In this document: positions 52,364 to 60,113 of the stretch, in pieces
Layout of the letters: the number at the start of each line of letters is the position of its first letter
Numbering within the stretch: the first letter of the stretch is position 1
NCBI RefSeq assembly: GCF_900604385.1
Contig: NZ_LR027382.1
Span: forward strand, 1,637,501 to 1,701,500
Reading direction: 5' to 3'
DNA: 64,000 bases
From: Alistipes megaguti
Lineage (GTDB): Bacteria; Bacteroidota; Bacteroidia; Bacteroidales; Rikenellaceae
Made by a program: the position numbers and the translations under genes
Notes under the pieces: model-generated
Told to the model about the DNA's origin: nothing
Databases searched by the model: none
What the model saw: the letters and a program-made list of their open reading frames with translations, nothing else

Positions 52364-53911
52364 CTACTTGGCGTAGGCGACGGCGCGGGTTTCGCGGATG
52401 ACGGTGATCTTCACCTGGCCCGGGTAGGTCATCTCGTCCTGGATCTTCTTGGCGATATCGTGCGAGAGTCCCTCCGATTCCTGGTCGGAGAGTTTGTCGG
52501 CTCCGACGATTACACGCAGTTCGCGTCCGGCCTGGATGGCATAGGTCTTCACGACGCCGGGGTACGACAATGCGATATCCTCCATCTCCTTCAGACGCTT
52601 GATGTAACTCTCGACTACCTCGCGGCGGGCTCCCGGACGGGCTCCCGAGATGGCATCGCAGGCCTGGATGATCGGGGCGATGAGCGAGGTCATCTCCACC
52701 TCGTCGTGGTGGGCGCCGATGGCGTTGCAGACTTCGGGGCGCTCCTTGTATTTCTCGGCGAGCTTCATGCCGATGATTGCGTGCGGCAGTTCGGGCTCGT
52801 CGTCGGGCACCTTGCCGATATCGTGCAGCAGACCGGCACGGCGGGCGATCTTGGGGTTCAGACCCAGTTCGGAAGCCATGATACCGGCCAGGTTGGCCGT
52901 CTCACGGGCGTGCTGCAGCAGGTTCTGGCCGTAGGACGAACGGTATTTCATCTTGCCGATCAGACGGATCATCTCGGGGTGCAGACCGTGGATACCCAGG
53001 TCGATGGCCGTGCGTTTGCCGACCTCGACGATCTCCTCCTCGATCTGTTTCTTGACCTTGGCTACGACCTCCTCGATGCGGGCCGGGTGGATGCGGCCGT
53101 CGGTGACGAGCTGGTGGAGTGCCAGACGGGCGATTTCGCGGCGCACGGGGTCGAATCCCGAGAGGATGATGGCCTCGGGTGTGTCGTCGACGATGATCTC
53201 GATGCCGGTGGCGGCCTCCAGGGCACGGATGTTGCGGCCCTCACGGCCGATGATGCGGCCCTTGACCTCGTCGCTCTCGATGTTGAATACCGTGACGGCA
53301 TTCTCGATGGCGGTTTCGGTGGCCACGCGCTGGATCGAGGCGACGATGATGCGTTTGGCCTCCTTCGTGGCGGTCATCTTGGCCTCTTCGATCGTCTCGT
53401 TGATATAGGCGGCGGCTTCGGTCTTGGCCTCGGCCTTCATGTTCTCCATGAGGATGTTCTTGGCCTCCTCGGTGCTCATGCCGGAGATCTGTTCGAGGCG
53501 GACGTTCTGTTCGCGGCGCACCTGGTCGATCTCCTCCTTCTTGTGCTCGAGGATCTGCAACTGGTTCTGCATCTGCTCCTTGAGACGATCGTTGTCGCGG
53601 AGCTTGTTCTCCAGGTCGCGTTCCTTGTTCTGGAGGTTCTGCTCGAGCTGCTTGGCGCGCTGTTCGCTCTGGTTGAGTTTCTGGTTGCGCTCGTTTACCT
53701 GACGGTCGTATTCGCTCTTGAGTTGGATGAACTTCTCCTTGGCCTGAAGGATCCGCTCCTTCTTGATCATCTCGGCTTCGGCTTCGGCCTCCTTGAGTGC
53801 GGCATCGCGGCGTTTGCGGATCGTGTTCTTGACGACGAAGTTCGTAATCACCGCGTAAATCGCAATGGCGACCACTGCCGAGATGCAGGCTACCAAAATG
53901 GTGGTATACAT
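52364..53911 (-). CDS. rny: Ribonuclease Y
   Basis: RNase Y is a membrane-tethered endoribonuclease that starts mRNA decay. The 515-residue protein has an N-terminal helix (about 5-25), a long coiled coil (about 30-190) rich in Glu, Lys and Gln, and a KH RNA-binding domain (DEVKGRIIGREGRNIRALEAATG). An HD domain has RAGLLHDIGKVPD. It follows the 6S RNA and zapA on the same strand and is ended by the strong hairpin at 52151-52188. Confidence 0.97.
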   Translation of the reverse strand: MYTTILVACISAVVAIAIYAVITNFVVKNTIRKRRDAALKEAEAEAEMIKKERILQAKEKFIQLKSEYDRQVNERNQKLNQSEQRAKQLEQNLQNKERDLENKLRDNDRLKEQMQNQLQILEHKKEEIDQVRREQNVRLEQISGMSTEEAKNILMENMKAEAKTEAAAYINETIEEAKMTATKEAKRIIVASIQRVATETAIENAVTVFNIESDEVKGRIIGREGRNIRALEAATGIEIIVDDTPEAIILSGFDPVRREIARLALHQLVTDGRIHPARIEEVVAKVKKQIEEEIVEVGKRTAIDLGIHGLHPEMIRLIGKMKYRSSYGQNLLQHARETANLAGIMASELGLNPKIARRAGLLHDIGKVPDDEPELPHAIIGMKLAEKYKERPEVCNAIGAHHDEVEMTSLIAPIIQACDAISGARPGARREVVESYIKRLKEMEDIALSYPGVVKTYAIQAGRELRVIVGADKLSDQESEGLSHDIAKKIQDEMTYPGQVKITVIRETRAVAYAK

Positions 53912-53960
53912 TGGTCTTTACGTGTTTTTAATTTATAAATAGGTGTTAGTTAGTAAATTC

Positions 53961-54170
53961 AAAAAAAAACCGCATAGCTTCCTTAGTCTCGTTTGACGAA
54001 TCTGCAAGATAGGTCATGTGTGGGGGCTCCGAGTATCGCAATCTTCCAACGGTGCGCCGTAACGCACTCCCCAATGCGGGTAGTAAGGCCTGATTTTGAA
54101 GCATCGGGAGTTGCCCCAATATAAAAAGTGTTCAGTTTCGCAAAGCTTTAAGGAATCTATGCGGGTAGAT
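53961..54170 (-). ncRNA. ssrS: 6S RNA (SsrS)
   Basis: This is a minus-strand RNA of about 205 nt between zapA and rny. The 5' end CCGCATAGATTCCTTA (54149-54164) pairs with the 3' TAAGGAAGCTATGCGG (53970-53985) over 16 positions with one mismatch, and nine T follow (53961-53969). Inside lie a large asymmetric bulge, a stem (GGGGC and CTCCCGA against TCGGAG and GCCCC), and an apical hairpin near 54045-54065. Closing stem, central bulge and terminal stem is the 6S architecture that mimics an open promoter and binds RNA polymerase. A 6S gene next to zapA is also common. The ends are approximate. Confidence 0.85.
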
Positions 54171-54221
54171 TCTGATATGTAAAAAGAACGTTGTCGAGGT
54201 TGGGCGCGGTTCGTATGCCGC

Positions 54222-54248
54222 CTGCGGCCCCTCTTTTTGCTATCGGTT
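54222..54248. repeat. CGCCTGCGG-polyC motif, copy 3
   Basis: GCCGCCTGCGG with a short C4 run and CTCTTTTT, between 6S RNA and zapA. It is the third member of the motif seen at 49486 and 52325. Confidence 0.5.
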
Positions 54249-54371
54249 CGGGTTTCCGGCTTTCGGGCCCTCCGTTTCGGATCAACCCTTTCGGCCGGAT
54301 TCCTCCGGTAATTTTTCGTCTCGTCTGTCTCCTCTCTTCGTCTTTCTTTTTCCTCCTGTTCGTCCTTCCCC

Positions 54372-54413
54372 TCAGAGCGTCCTTACGATCATTCCTTCAG
54401 AGCGTCCTTACGA
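54372..54413. repeat. 17-bp direct repeat
   Basis: TCAGAGCGTCCTTACGA occurs at 54372-54388 and again at 54397-54413, 25 bases apart, in the zapA-6S spacer. Confidence 0.85.
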
Positions 54414-54422
54414 CCTTCCCTC

Positions 54423-54500
54423 CTTCTCCGTCTTCTCCGTCTTCTCCCTCCTTCTCCCTCCTTCTCCCTCCTTCTCCCTCCTTCTCCCTCCTTCTCCGTT
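54423..54500. repeat. 10-bp tandem minisatellite downstream of zapA
   Basis: Two 9-bp units CTTCTCCGT (54423-54440) are followed by five perfect 10-bp units CTTCTCCCTC (54441-54490) and a final variant unit. The minus strand, the zapA transcript direction, reads GGGAGAAG repeats, a G-rich purine tract. Further GTTGCTC units and C9 (54545-54553) separate it from the zapA stop. Confidence 0.95.
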
Positions 54501-54569
54501 GCCCCGTTGCTCTTTTGTTGCTCGTTGCTCCGTTGCTCCGTTAGCCCCCCCCCTGGAGGCCCCCTCCGG

Positions 54570-54863
54570 TCAGAGGGTGTTGAGGTAGGTGTCGATGTCG
54601 GAACTGATCTTCTCGAGGTGTTTGAGATCCTCGTTGTCGAGTTCGCGGCTCTGTCGGATGCTGACGTTTGCGATGGCGAACTTCAGGGCGGCCATGGCCA
54701 GGTAATCCTGCTCACCCCAACCCTTGATGTTCTGCTGCTTGATCAGCGCGACATAGGAGTTTACCTCTCTTTCGGCCAGACGATAGGCCTCCTCTTTTCC
54801 GCTTTCGATGTTGAAAGGGTAGCTTTTGCCGGCTATCTTGAGGGTTATCGCCTGTTTTGCCAT
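54570..54863 (-). CDS. zapA: Cell division protein ZapA
   Basis: A 97-residue protein that bundles FtsZ filaments. The N-terminal ITLKIAGKSYPFNIESGKEEAYRLAEREVN is the ZapA beta-hairpin and helix, followed by an AMAALKFAIANVSI helix and a C-terminal coiled coil. It starts 40 bases after the upstream coiled-coil gene. Downstream on the same strand are a repeat tract and 6S RNA. Confidence 0.92.
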   Translation of the reverse strand: MAKQAITLKIAGKSYPFNIESGKEEAYRLAEREVNSYVALIKQQNIKGWGEQDYLAMAALKFAIANVSIRQSRELDNEDLKHLEKISSDIDTYLNTL

Positions 54864-54903
54864 TTTCTGTTTTTTTTATATTCGTTTCGTCTCGGGTTAC
54901 GCT

Positions 54904-55233
54904 CTACTTCCCGTTTTTGGCCGATGGGGCATCGGGGAGTGCGGCGGATTGGCCCAGCAGTGCGATGCATTTGTCAACCTCCCGCATCAGTCTGTTGACA
55001 CGTGCCCTCGCCTTTTCGCGATTCGGACCTCCGCCGGCAAGACCTTCGGCAAGCTGCATCCTGGCTACCTCGGCATCCAGAATCCGAATCCGCTCCTCGA
55101 GCGAACGCTTCTCGATGCGCAGGGCATCGCGTTGGGCGGTCAGCTCGCTGCAGCGTTCGGAGAGCCTTTTGTGGTCGTCGATCAACTGCCTGACACGGGC
55201 TTCGATGTTCGTTATCACACTTTTATCGGCCAT
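54904..55233 (-). CDS. Coiled-coil protein, possible ZapB-like division factor
   Basis: The ATG at 55233 gives 109 residues that are almost entirely a coiled coil (VRQLIDDHKRLSERCSEL, then LRIEKRSLEERIRILDAEVARMQ), followed by a basic region and a short disordered tail. There is no signal or membrane segment. Its position directly before zapA suggests a division role comparable to ZapB, but similarity beyond the coiled coil is not shown. Confidence 0.75.
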   Translation of the reverse strand: MADKSVITNIEARVRQLIDDHKRLSERCSELTAQRDALRIEKRSLEERIRILDAEVARMQLAEGLAGGGPNREKARARVNRLMREVDKCIALLGQSAALPDAPSAKNGK

Positions 55234-55263
55234 CGGTGTCGGTATGAGTCCGTTTTGCTTTTT

Positions 55264-55295
55264 CAAAGGTAAGCAAAAAAAGGATAAAACACAAA
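55264..55295 (-). promoter_or_regulatory. Promoter of coiled-coil gene and zapA
   Basis: Minus-strand TTTG (55292-55295), 20 bases, TACCTTTG (55264-55271). It ends six bases before the rimO stop codon and 30 bases from the coiled-coil gene ATG. Confidence 0.7.
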
Positions 55296-55300
55296 TTATT

Positions 55301-56599
55301 TTATTTGCCGATGGGCGAAGCGTAGAGATCGTAGTCCTCGGCCGCGTCGATCCGCACGCGGTAGAAGTGGCCCTTGAGCAGCCGTTTCTCTCCGGCCGGG
55401 ATGAGGATCTCCTGGTCGACCTCGGGCGAATCGTACTGCGTGCGGCCCACATACCAGTCGCCCTGGCGCGAGTCGATCAGCACCCGCTCCTCGCGTCCCA
55501 CACGGCGGCGGTTGTTCTCGAGCGAGATTTCGTTCTGCAGCGCCATGATGCGCTCGACGCGCTGCTGCTTGACCTCCTCGGGGACGTCGTTGCGGAGCTT
55601 CTCGGCCGACCAGGTCCCCTCCTCCTCGGAGTAGGCGAAGACGCCGAGCCGCTCGAAGCGCACCTCGCGCACGAAGTCGAGCAGCTCCTCGAAGTCGGCC
55701 TCCGTTTCGCCCGGATAGCCCACAAGCAGCGTCGTGCGCAGCGCCAGATCGGGGATCGCTGCACGCAGTTTGTGGATCAGCTCCAGCGCCTCGGCCTTCG
55801 TGTGGCGGCGCAGCATGGCCGAGAGTTGTGCGTCGGAGATGTGTTGGAACGGGATGTCGAGGTATTTGCAGATCTTGGGCTCCGAGGCCATCACCTCGAT
55901 CACATCCTCGGGGAAGGCCGCCGGATAGGCGTAGTGGAGGCGGATCCACTCGATGCCGTCGATGCGGCACAGACGGCGCAGCAACTCGCCCAGGCGGCGT
56001 TTGCCGTAGAGGTCCAGTCCATAATAGGTGGTGTCCTGCGCGATGACGATCAGTTCGCGCACGCCTGCGGCAGCCAGTTTGCGGGCCTCCTCCTCCAGCT
56101 CCTCGATCGGTACGGAAACGTGTGGTCCGCGGATGAGCGGAATGGCGCAGTAGCCGCATTTCCAGTTGCACCCCTCGGAGATCTTCAGGTAGGCGTAATG
56201 TTTCGGCGTGGTGAGGTGGCGTTCGGTCACCAGCTCGGGATCCTCCGAGGCCCCCAGTGCGCGGACGATGCCGTCCCATGTGCGGGCCCCGAAGTATTCG
56301 TCCACTTCGGGAATCTCGCGGCGCAGTTCGTCGGCGTAGCGCTCCGAGAGGCATCCGATGACGAAGAGGTGCTCGATGCGTCCGGCCTTCTTGGCCTCGG
56401 CGGCGCGGAGGATCATCTCGATGGACTCCTGCTTGGCGTCGCCGATGAAGCCGCACGTGTTGATCACGACCACCTTGGCATCCGTGCGGTCGCTGTCGAA
56501 AAGAACCTCGTAGCCCGCGGCGGCCAACCGCGCCATGAGGTGCTCGCTGTCGACGGTGTTCTTCGAGCAGCCGAGCGTGATGACGTTAATCTTTTTCAT
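55301..56599 (-). CDS. rimO: Ribosomal protein S12 methylthiotransferase RimO
   Basis: RimO is a radical-SAM enzyme that methylthiolates an Asp of ribosomal protein S12. The 432-residue protein has the N-terminal UPF0004 domain with cluster cysteines Cys11, Cys49 and Cys83. The radical-SAM triad is Cys144-Cys148-Cys151 (GCNWKCGYC), and a C-terminal TRAM domain is present. The ATG at 56599 overlaps the ftsY end by 14 bases, so the two are coupled. Confidence 0.97.
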   Translation of the reverse strand: MKKINVITLGCSKNTVDSEHLMARLAAAGYEVLFDSDRTDAKVVVINTCGFIGDAKQESIEMILRAAEAKKAGRIEHLFVIGCLSERYADELRREIPEVDEYFGARTWDGIVRALGASEDPELVTERHLTTPKHYAYLKISEGCNWKCGYCAIPLIRGPHVSVPIEELEEEARKLAAAGVRELIVIAQDTTYYGLDLYGKRRLGELLRRLCRIDGIEWIRLHYAYPAAFPEDVIEVMASEPKICKYLDIPFQHISDAQLSAMLRRHTKAEALELIHKLRAAIPDLALRTTLLVGYPGETEADFEELLDFVREVRFERLGVFAYSEEEGTWSAEKLRNDVPEEVKQQRVERIMALQNEISLENNRRRVGREERVLIDSRQGDWYVGRTQYDSPEVDQEILIPAGEKRLLKGHFYRVRIDAAEDYDLYASPIGK

Positions 56600-57587
56600 G
56601 GCCGAACAATGCGTTGACAAACTCCCGGCGGTCGAAGATGCGCAGCTGGTCGATCCCCTCGCCGATGCCGATGTAGCGCACCGGGATGTGGAACTGGTCG
56701 CTGATGCCGATCACCACGCCGCCCTTGGCCGTGCCGTCGAGCTTGGTGATGGCCAGCGAGGTGACCTGCGTGGCCTGGGTGAACTGCCGCGCCTGTTCGA
56801 AGGCGTTCTGTCCGGTCGAGCCGTCCAGCACGAGCATCACCTCGTGTGGGGCGCCGGGGATCACCTTGCCCATGACGTTGCGGATCTTCGTCAGCTCGTT
56901 CATCAGGTTGATCTTGTTGTGCAGACGCCCGGCCGTGTCGATCAGCACCACGTCGGCGCCGTTGGCCTTGGCCGAGGTGAGCGTGTCGTAGGCCACCGAC
57001 GCGGGGTCGGAGCCCATCTGCTGGTGAATCATCGTGGCACCGGCGCGGTCGGCCCAGACCTGCAGCTGGTCGATGGCCGCGGCACGGAACGTGTCGGCCG
57101 CCCCGATCCAGACCTTGCGGCCGGCCTTGACGAGCTGTGCGGCCAGTTTGCCGATGGTCGTGGTCTTGCCGGCGCCGTTCACCCCGACAACCATTACCAC
57201 GTAGGGTTCGCCCTCGCGGGCGTCGAGCCCGAAGTGCGTGTCCGAGCCGTGGGCCTCCTCAAGCAGCGCGGTGATCTCCTCGCGCAGGATGCGCTGCAGT
57301 TCGGAGGTATTCATGTACTTGTCGCGGGCAACGCGCTCCTCGATGCGGCGGATGATCTTCACGGTGGTCTCCACGCCGACGTCCGAGGTGATGAGCACCT
57401 CCTCCAGGTCGTCGAGCACGTCGGCATCGACCGTCGAGCGTCCGGCCACGGCGCGCGCCAGCTTCGAGAAGAGACCGCTCTTGGTCTTCTCCAGTCCGGC
57501 GTCCAACTCCTGCTGCTGCTTTCGGAGCTGCTTCTCGGAGGCGGGCGCCTCCTGTTGTTTCTTGCGGAAAATATCGAAAAATGCCAT
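56586..57587 (-). CDS. ftsY: Signal recognition particle receptor FtsY
   Basis: FtsY docks ribosome-SRP complexes at the membrane. The 333-residue protein has a charged N-terminal region, the helical N domain, and the GTPase G domain with GVNGAGKTTT (about 135-144), DTFRAAAIDQL, DTAGR and TKLDGTAKGG. The acidic A domain is very short. In many Bacteroidetes it follows rpmB-rpmG-DUF4295; here those three are 5.7 kb away. Confidence 0.97.
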   Translation of the reverse strand: MAFFDIFRKKQQEAPASEKQLRKQQQELDAGLEKTKSGLFSKLARAVAGRSTVDADVLDDLEEVLITSDVGVETTVKIIRRIEERVARDKYMNTSELQRILREEITALLEEAHGSDTHFGLDAREGEPYVVMVVGVNGAGKTTTIGKLAAQLVKAGRKVWIGAADTFRAAAIDQLQVWADRAGATMIHQQMGSDPASVAYDTLTSAKANGADVVLIDTAGRLHNKINLMNELTKIRNVMGKVIPGAPHEVMLVLDGSTGQNAFEQARQFTQATQVTSLAITKLDGTAKGGVVIGISDQFHIPVRYIGIGEGIDQLRIFDRREFVNALFGHEKD

Positions 57588-57618
57588 GTGTGGAATTTTT
57601 ACGCGTTCATAATTGCGA

Positions 57619-57626
57619 CAAAGATA
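57619..57626 (-). promoter_or_regulatory. Candidate -7 box for ftsY-rimO
   Basis: Minus-strand TATCTTTG, 31 bases before the ftsY ATG, matches TAnnTTTG. The -33 element is unclear. It would give ftsY its own promoter, away from rpmB. Confidence 0.5.
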
Positions 57627-57648
57627 CGAAGAATGTTTGGAAAAGCGT

Positions 57649-57656
57649 TATCTTTG
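57649..57656 (+). promoter_or_regulatory. Candidate -7 box for Lcl-like gene
   Basis: TATCTTTG, 23 bases before the ATG at 57680 and back to back with the ftsY box. Confidence 0.5.
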
Positions 57657-57679
57657 CTGCACAACCCGTACCAGAGAAG

Positions 57680-58576
57680 ATGAAAAGAATCGCACTGCTG
57701 CTTCTGGCAGCCTTTTTCGGGGCTTTCGCAGCCTCTGCTCAGGACCTGATCGTGAAGATCGACTCGACGAAGATCGAGGCCCGGGTGATCGAGATTTCGC
57801 CCGAGAGTGTCCGCTACAAACGCTTTTCCAATCCCGAGGGGCCGACCTACCTCCTGCCCACGGCCGAGATCCACTACATCCGCTACGCCAACGGCGAGAT
57901 GGAGTATTATACGCGAGCGGCGGTTCCTGCCGTACCGGCGGTCCCCGAGGCCGCAAATCCTGCCGGGGCGCCGCAGGCCGTCCCCGCACCGCTCATGACG
58001 CAGACGGCCGGCGGGCAGTATGTGCTCAAGGAGTACGAGATCGGGGAGTTGTATGATCACAACGGCGTGAAGGGGGTTGTGTGCCTGCTTTCGGATGACA
58101 AGCGCCACGGCCTGGTTCTTTCGCTCGACGAGATCTACCTCCACTGGAGCGAATTCCGCAAACCGGATCTGCGACTGGTCGGCGCCGACAACCGGACCGA
58201 CGGTGCGGAGAACATGGTCCGGGTGGCCCGCTACATCGAGGAGAACAACCTTTCGTGGGAGGATTTTCCGGCCTTCAAGTGGTGTCGCGACAAGGGCGAG
58301 GGGTGGTATCTCCCCTCGATTGACGAACTGCTGACGATCGGCCACAACTACAACGGCGGTTCGCGTCTGCACAACGACCGTCAGGCCCGCAACAAGTTCA
58401 ACGAAGCCCTGAAGGATGCCGGCGGAAAACGTATGGACCGGATGGTCTACTACTTCTCGTCGACCGAGATGGATGAGAAGAACGCCTACACCTCGCACAT
58501 GAGCATCGAACCTCCGTACGTGGTGGAGATTCCGAAATACAACAAGTTCCTCGTGCGGGCTGTGCACCGTTTCTGA
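57680..58576 (+). CDS. Secreted protein with Lcl/DUF1566-like C-terminal domain
   Basis: A 298-residue protein with a signal peptide ending near ASAQ. The first region (about 22-90) is a small beta-rich domain (DLIVKIDSTKIEARVIEISPESVRYKRF), similar to N-terminal domains of other Bacteroidetes secreted proteins. A Pro/Ala linker (about 85-112) follows. The C-terminal region resembles the Lcl/FGE-like fold, with WCRDKGEGWYLPSIDELLTI and a terminal YFSSTEMDEKNAYTSHM. No catalytic residues are evident; carbohydrate or surface binding is a possibility. It lies in the insert that separates DUF4295 from ftsY. Confidence 0.75.
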   Translation: MKRIALLLLAAFFGAFAASAQDLIVKIDSTKIEARVIEISPESVRYKRFSNPEGPTYLLPTAEIHYIRYANGEMEYYTRAAVPAVPAVPEAANPAGAPQAVPAPLMTQTAGGQYVLKEYEIGELYDHNGVKGVVCLLSDDKRHGLVLSLDEIYLHWSEFRKPDLRLVGADNRTDGAENMVRVARYIEENNLSWEDFPAFKWCRDKGEGWYLPSIDELLTIGHNYNGGSRLHNDRQARNKFNEALKDAGGKRMDRMVYYFSSTEMDEKNAYTSHMSIEPPYVVEIPKYNKFLVRAVHRF

Positions 58577-58663
58577 GGCGGCCCCGGGACGGATACACGG
58601 CTGCGCAGAAGAGACCTCGGCCGGGAATCGGGGGCGACCTCTCGACATGCACAGCAAGAACAG

Positions 58664-58703
58664 AAAAGGACGGAGCGCTGTCATGCGTTCCGTCCTTTTT
58701 TTT
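58664..58703 (+). terminator. Terminator of Lcl-like gene
   Basis: AAAGGACGGAGCGC, 6-base loop, GCGTTCCGTCCTTT followed by more T; one wobble in a 14-bp stem. Confidence 0.85.
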
Positions 58704-58766
58704 GCGGGTTCTTGCCGGATTTTGCAGAGCCGGTTTTGCCGGGTCGGTCGTGATGCGGTCGGGTTG

Positions 58767-58775
58767 CCCCCCCCC
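58767..58775. repeat. C9 homopolymer in convergent spacer
   Basis: Nine consecutive C in a pyrimidine-rich stretch (58740-58870) between the Lcl-like gene and the glycosyltransferase. No gene is seen here. Confidence 0.8.
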
Positions 58776-58872
58776 TTGCTGCCTCTCGGTCACCTTCCAG
58801 CCGCCATTTGGTGCCTTTCTGCCGTTGTCCTACAAGGTCCTGCCGTCAACCTGTCCCCGCCTCAGGTCCCTC

Positions 58873-60108
58873 TCAGAGACTCTCGATCAGGGCTCGCAGC
58901 CGGGGAATGATCACCTCCCAGGAGTAGTATTTCTCGACGTAGGCCGGACCGCATTCGGCAATTTGCCGCCGCAGCTCCTCGTCCTCAAGCAAGCGGTGCA
59001 GTTTTCGCCGGAAGTCACGCCAGTTGTTGTACCACAGCGCTGCACCGCTCAACTTGCAGTGATCCTTCATCACCTCGCTTTGTCCGTTCACCAGCACGGG
59101 AATGCGGTTCTGCATCGCCTCGAGCATCAGCAGCGAAAGACTCTCCAGTTTCGAAGGGTTGATGATCACCGAGGCGTGACGGACAATGGCGCTCTTTTCG
59201 GCATCGTCGACGAATCCCGTCAGAATCACCTCCCCGGAATCGGGGCGTTCGATCTCCGGATCGATGCCCCCGACCAGCACCAGCTTGACATCTCCGCCGT
59301 AACGGCATTTGTACCGCAGAAATTCGGGAATGATGCGGTTGATCTTCTGCCGGGTGACGCGTCCCAGAAAGAGAACGTAGCGCTCGGGCAGGGCGTAACG
59401 CATTCGTACGGAGTCCCAGTCGGCAGGTTCGACCTGCTCGATACCACACCCCACGATGCTGCCGGGAGCCATGGCCCGGCCGAAGATCCGGCGGCACAAA
59501 CGCTCTTCGGCCGGCGTGTTGAAGGCGATGTGGCGTACGCGGGTGAACATGCCGACGTTGATTCCGTAATAGAGCGGGTTTTCGGGATGAGCCAACGGGA
59601 TGAGAATGCTCTTTTCGGGGGCGATCGTGGCTCCGAGAACCGTCTGGCTGAAGTAGAAATTCATGAAGAGAAGGGCCTGATACTCGTCGTGGTGGTCGCG
59701 GATGAATTCCAGCATTCGGGGAGTATGGTTGGGCTGGGATTCGAACGAGCGTCGTTCGGCCTCGATTCCGAAGCGCCACTCGGAAAGGTGCGATCCGAGG
59801 AATCCGAGGATGCCGAGACGGGCAAGACGAACCCGGATCCGGCGGGCCGTTTTCCCGCGCCGGTAATATTCGTCATGACGCTGGAAATCGACCGGTTGGG
59901 GCTTGAAGCGGCGGATCAGCACTCCGTTCTCGATCGACGTGCCCTCGGCAAAGTCCCGGGACGGATCGTTGAATATGCGGGTGGTTGTGGTCAGTACCTC
60001 GACATCGTAGTAGGGGGTCAGCCGTTCGGCCAGCATGCGGCAGTGGGCTTCGGCCCCACCGTTCACCTCTTTCCCGTAACGGATGATGATGAAGGCGATC
60101 TTTTTCAT
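58873..60108 (-). CDS. Glycosyltransferase, GT4 family (second gene of pair)
   Basis: A 411-residue GT-B protein from the ATG at 60108. It opens KIAFIIIRYGKEVNGGAEAHCRMLAERL, the typical N-terminal acceptor loop. The C-terminal domain has RYVLFLGRVTRQKINRIIPEF, LVGGID and the ESLSLLMLEAMQNRIPVLVNG sugar-nucleotide motif (Glu-x7-Glu). The donor sugar and product are unknown. It starts 5 bases after the partner glycosyltransferase, so the two form an operon probably used for lipopolysaccharide or other surface glycans. Confidence 0.92.
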   Translation of the reverse strand: MKKIAFIIIRYGKEVNGGAEAHCRMLAERLTPYYDVEVLTTTTRIFNDPSRDFAEGTSIENGVLIRRFKPQPVDFQRHDEYYRRGKTARRIRVRLARLGILGFLGSHLSEWRFGIEAERRSFESQPNHTPRMLEFIRDHHDEYQALLFMNFYFSQTVLGATIAPEKSILIPLAHPENPLYYGINVGMFTRVRHIAFNTPAEERLCRRIFGRAMAPGSIVGCGIEQVEPADWDSVRMRYALPERYVLFLGRVTRQKINRIIPEFLRYKCRYGGDVKLVLVGGIDPEIERPDSGEVILTGFVDDAEKSAIVRHASVIINPSKLESLSLLMLEAMQNRIPVLVNGQSEVMKDHCKLSGAALWYNNWRDFRRKLHRLLEDEELRRQIAECGPAYVEKYYSWEVIIPRLRALIESL

Positions 60109-60113
60109 GTTCG

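Noticed and set aside
54423..54500. CRISPR-like array
   Set aside because: Units are 9-10 bp with no spacers; it is a simple minisatellite.
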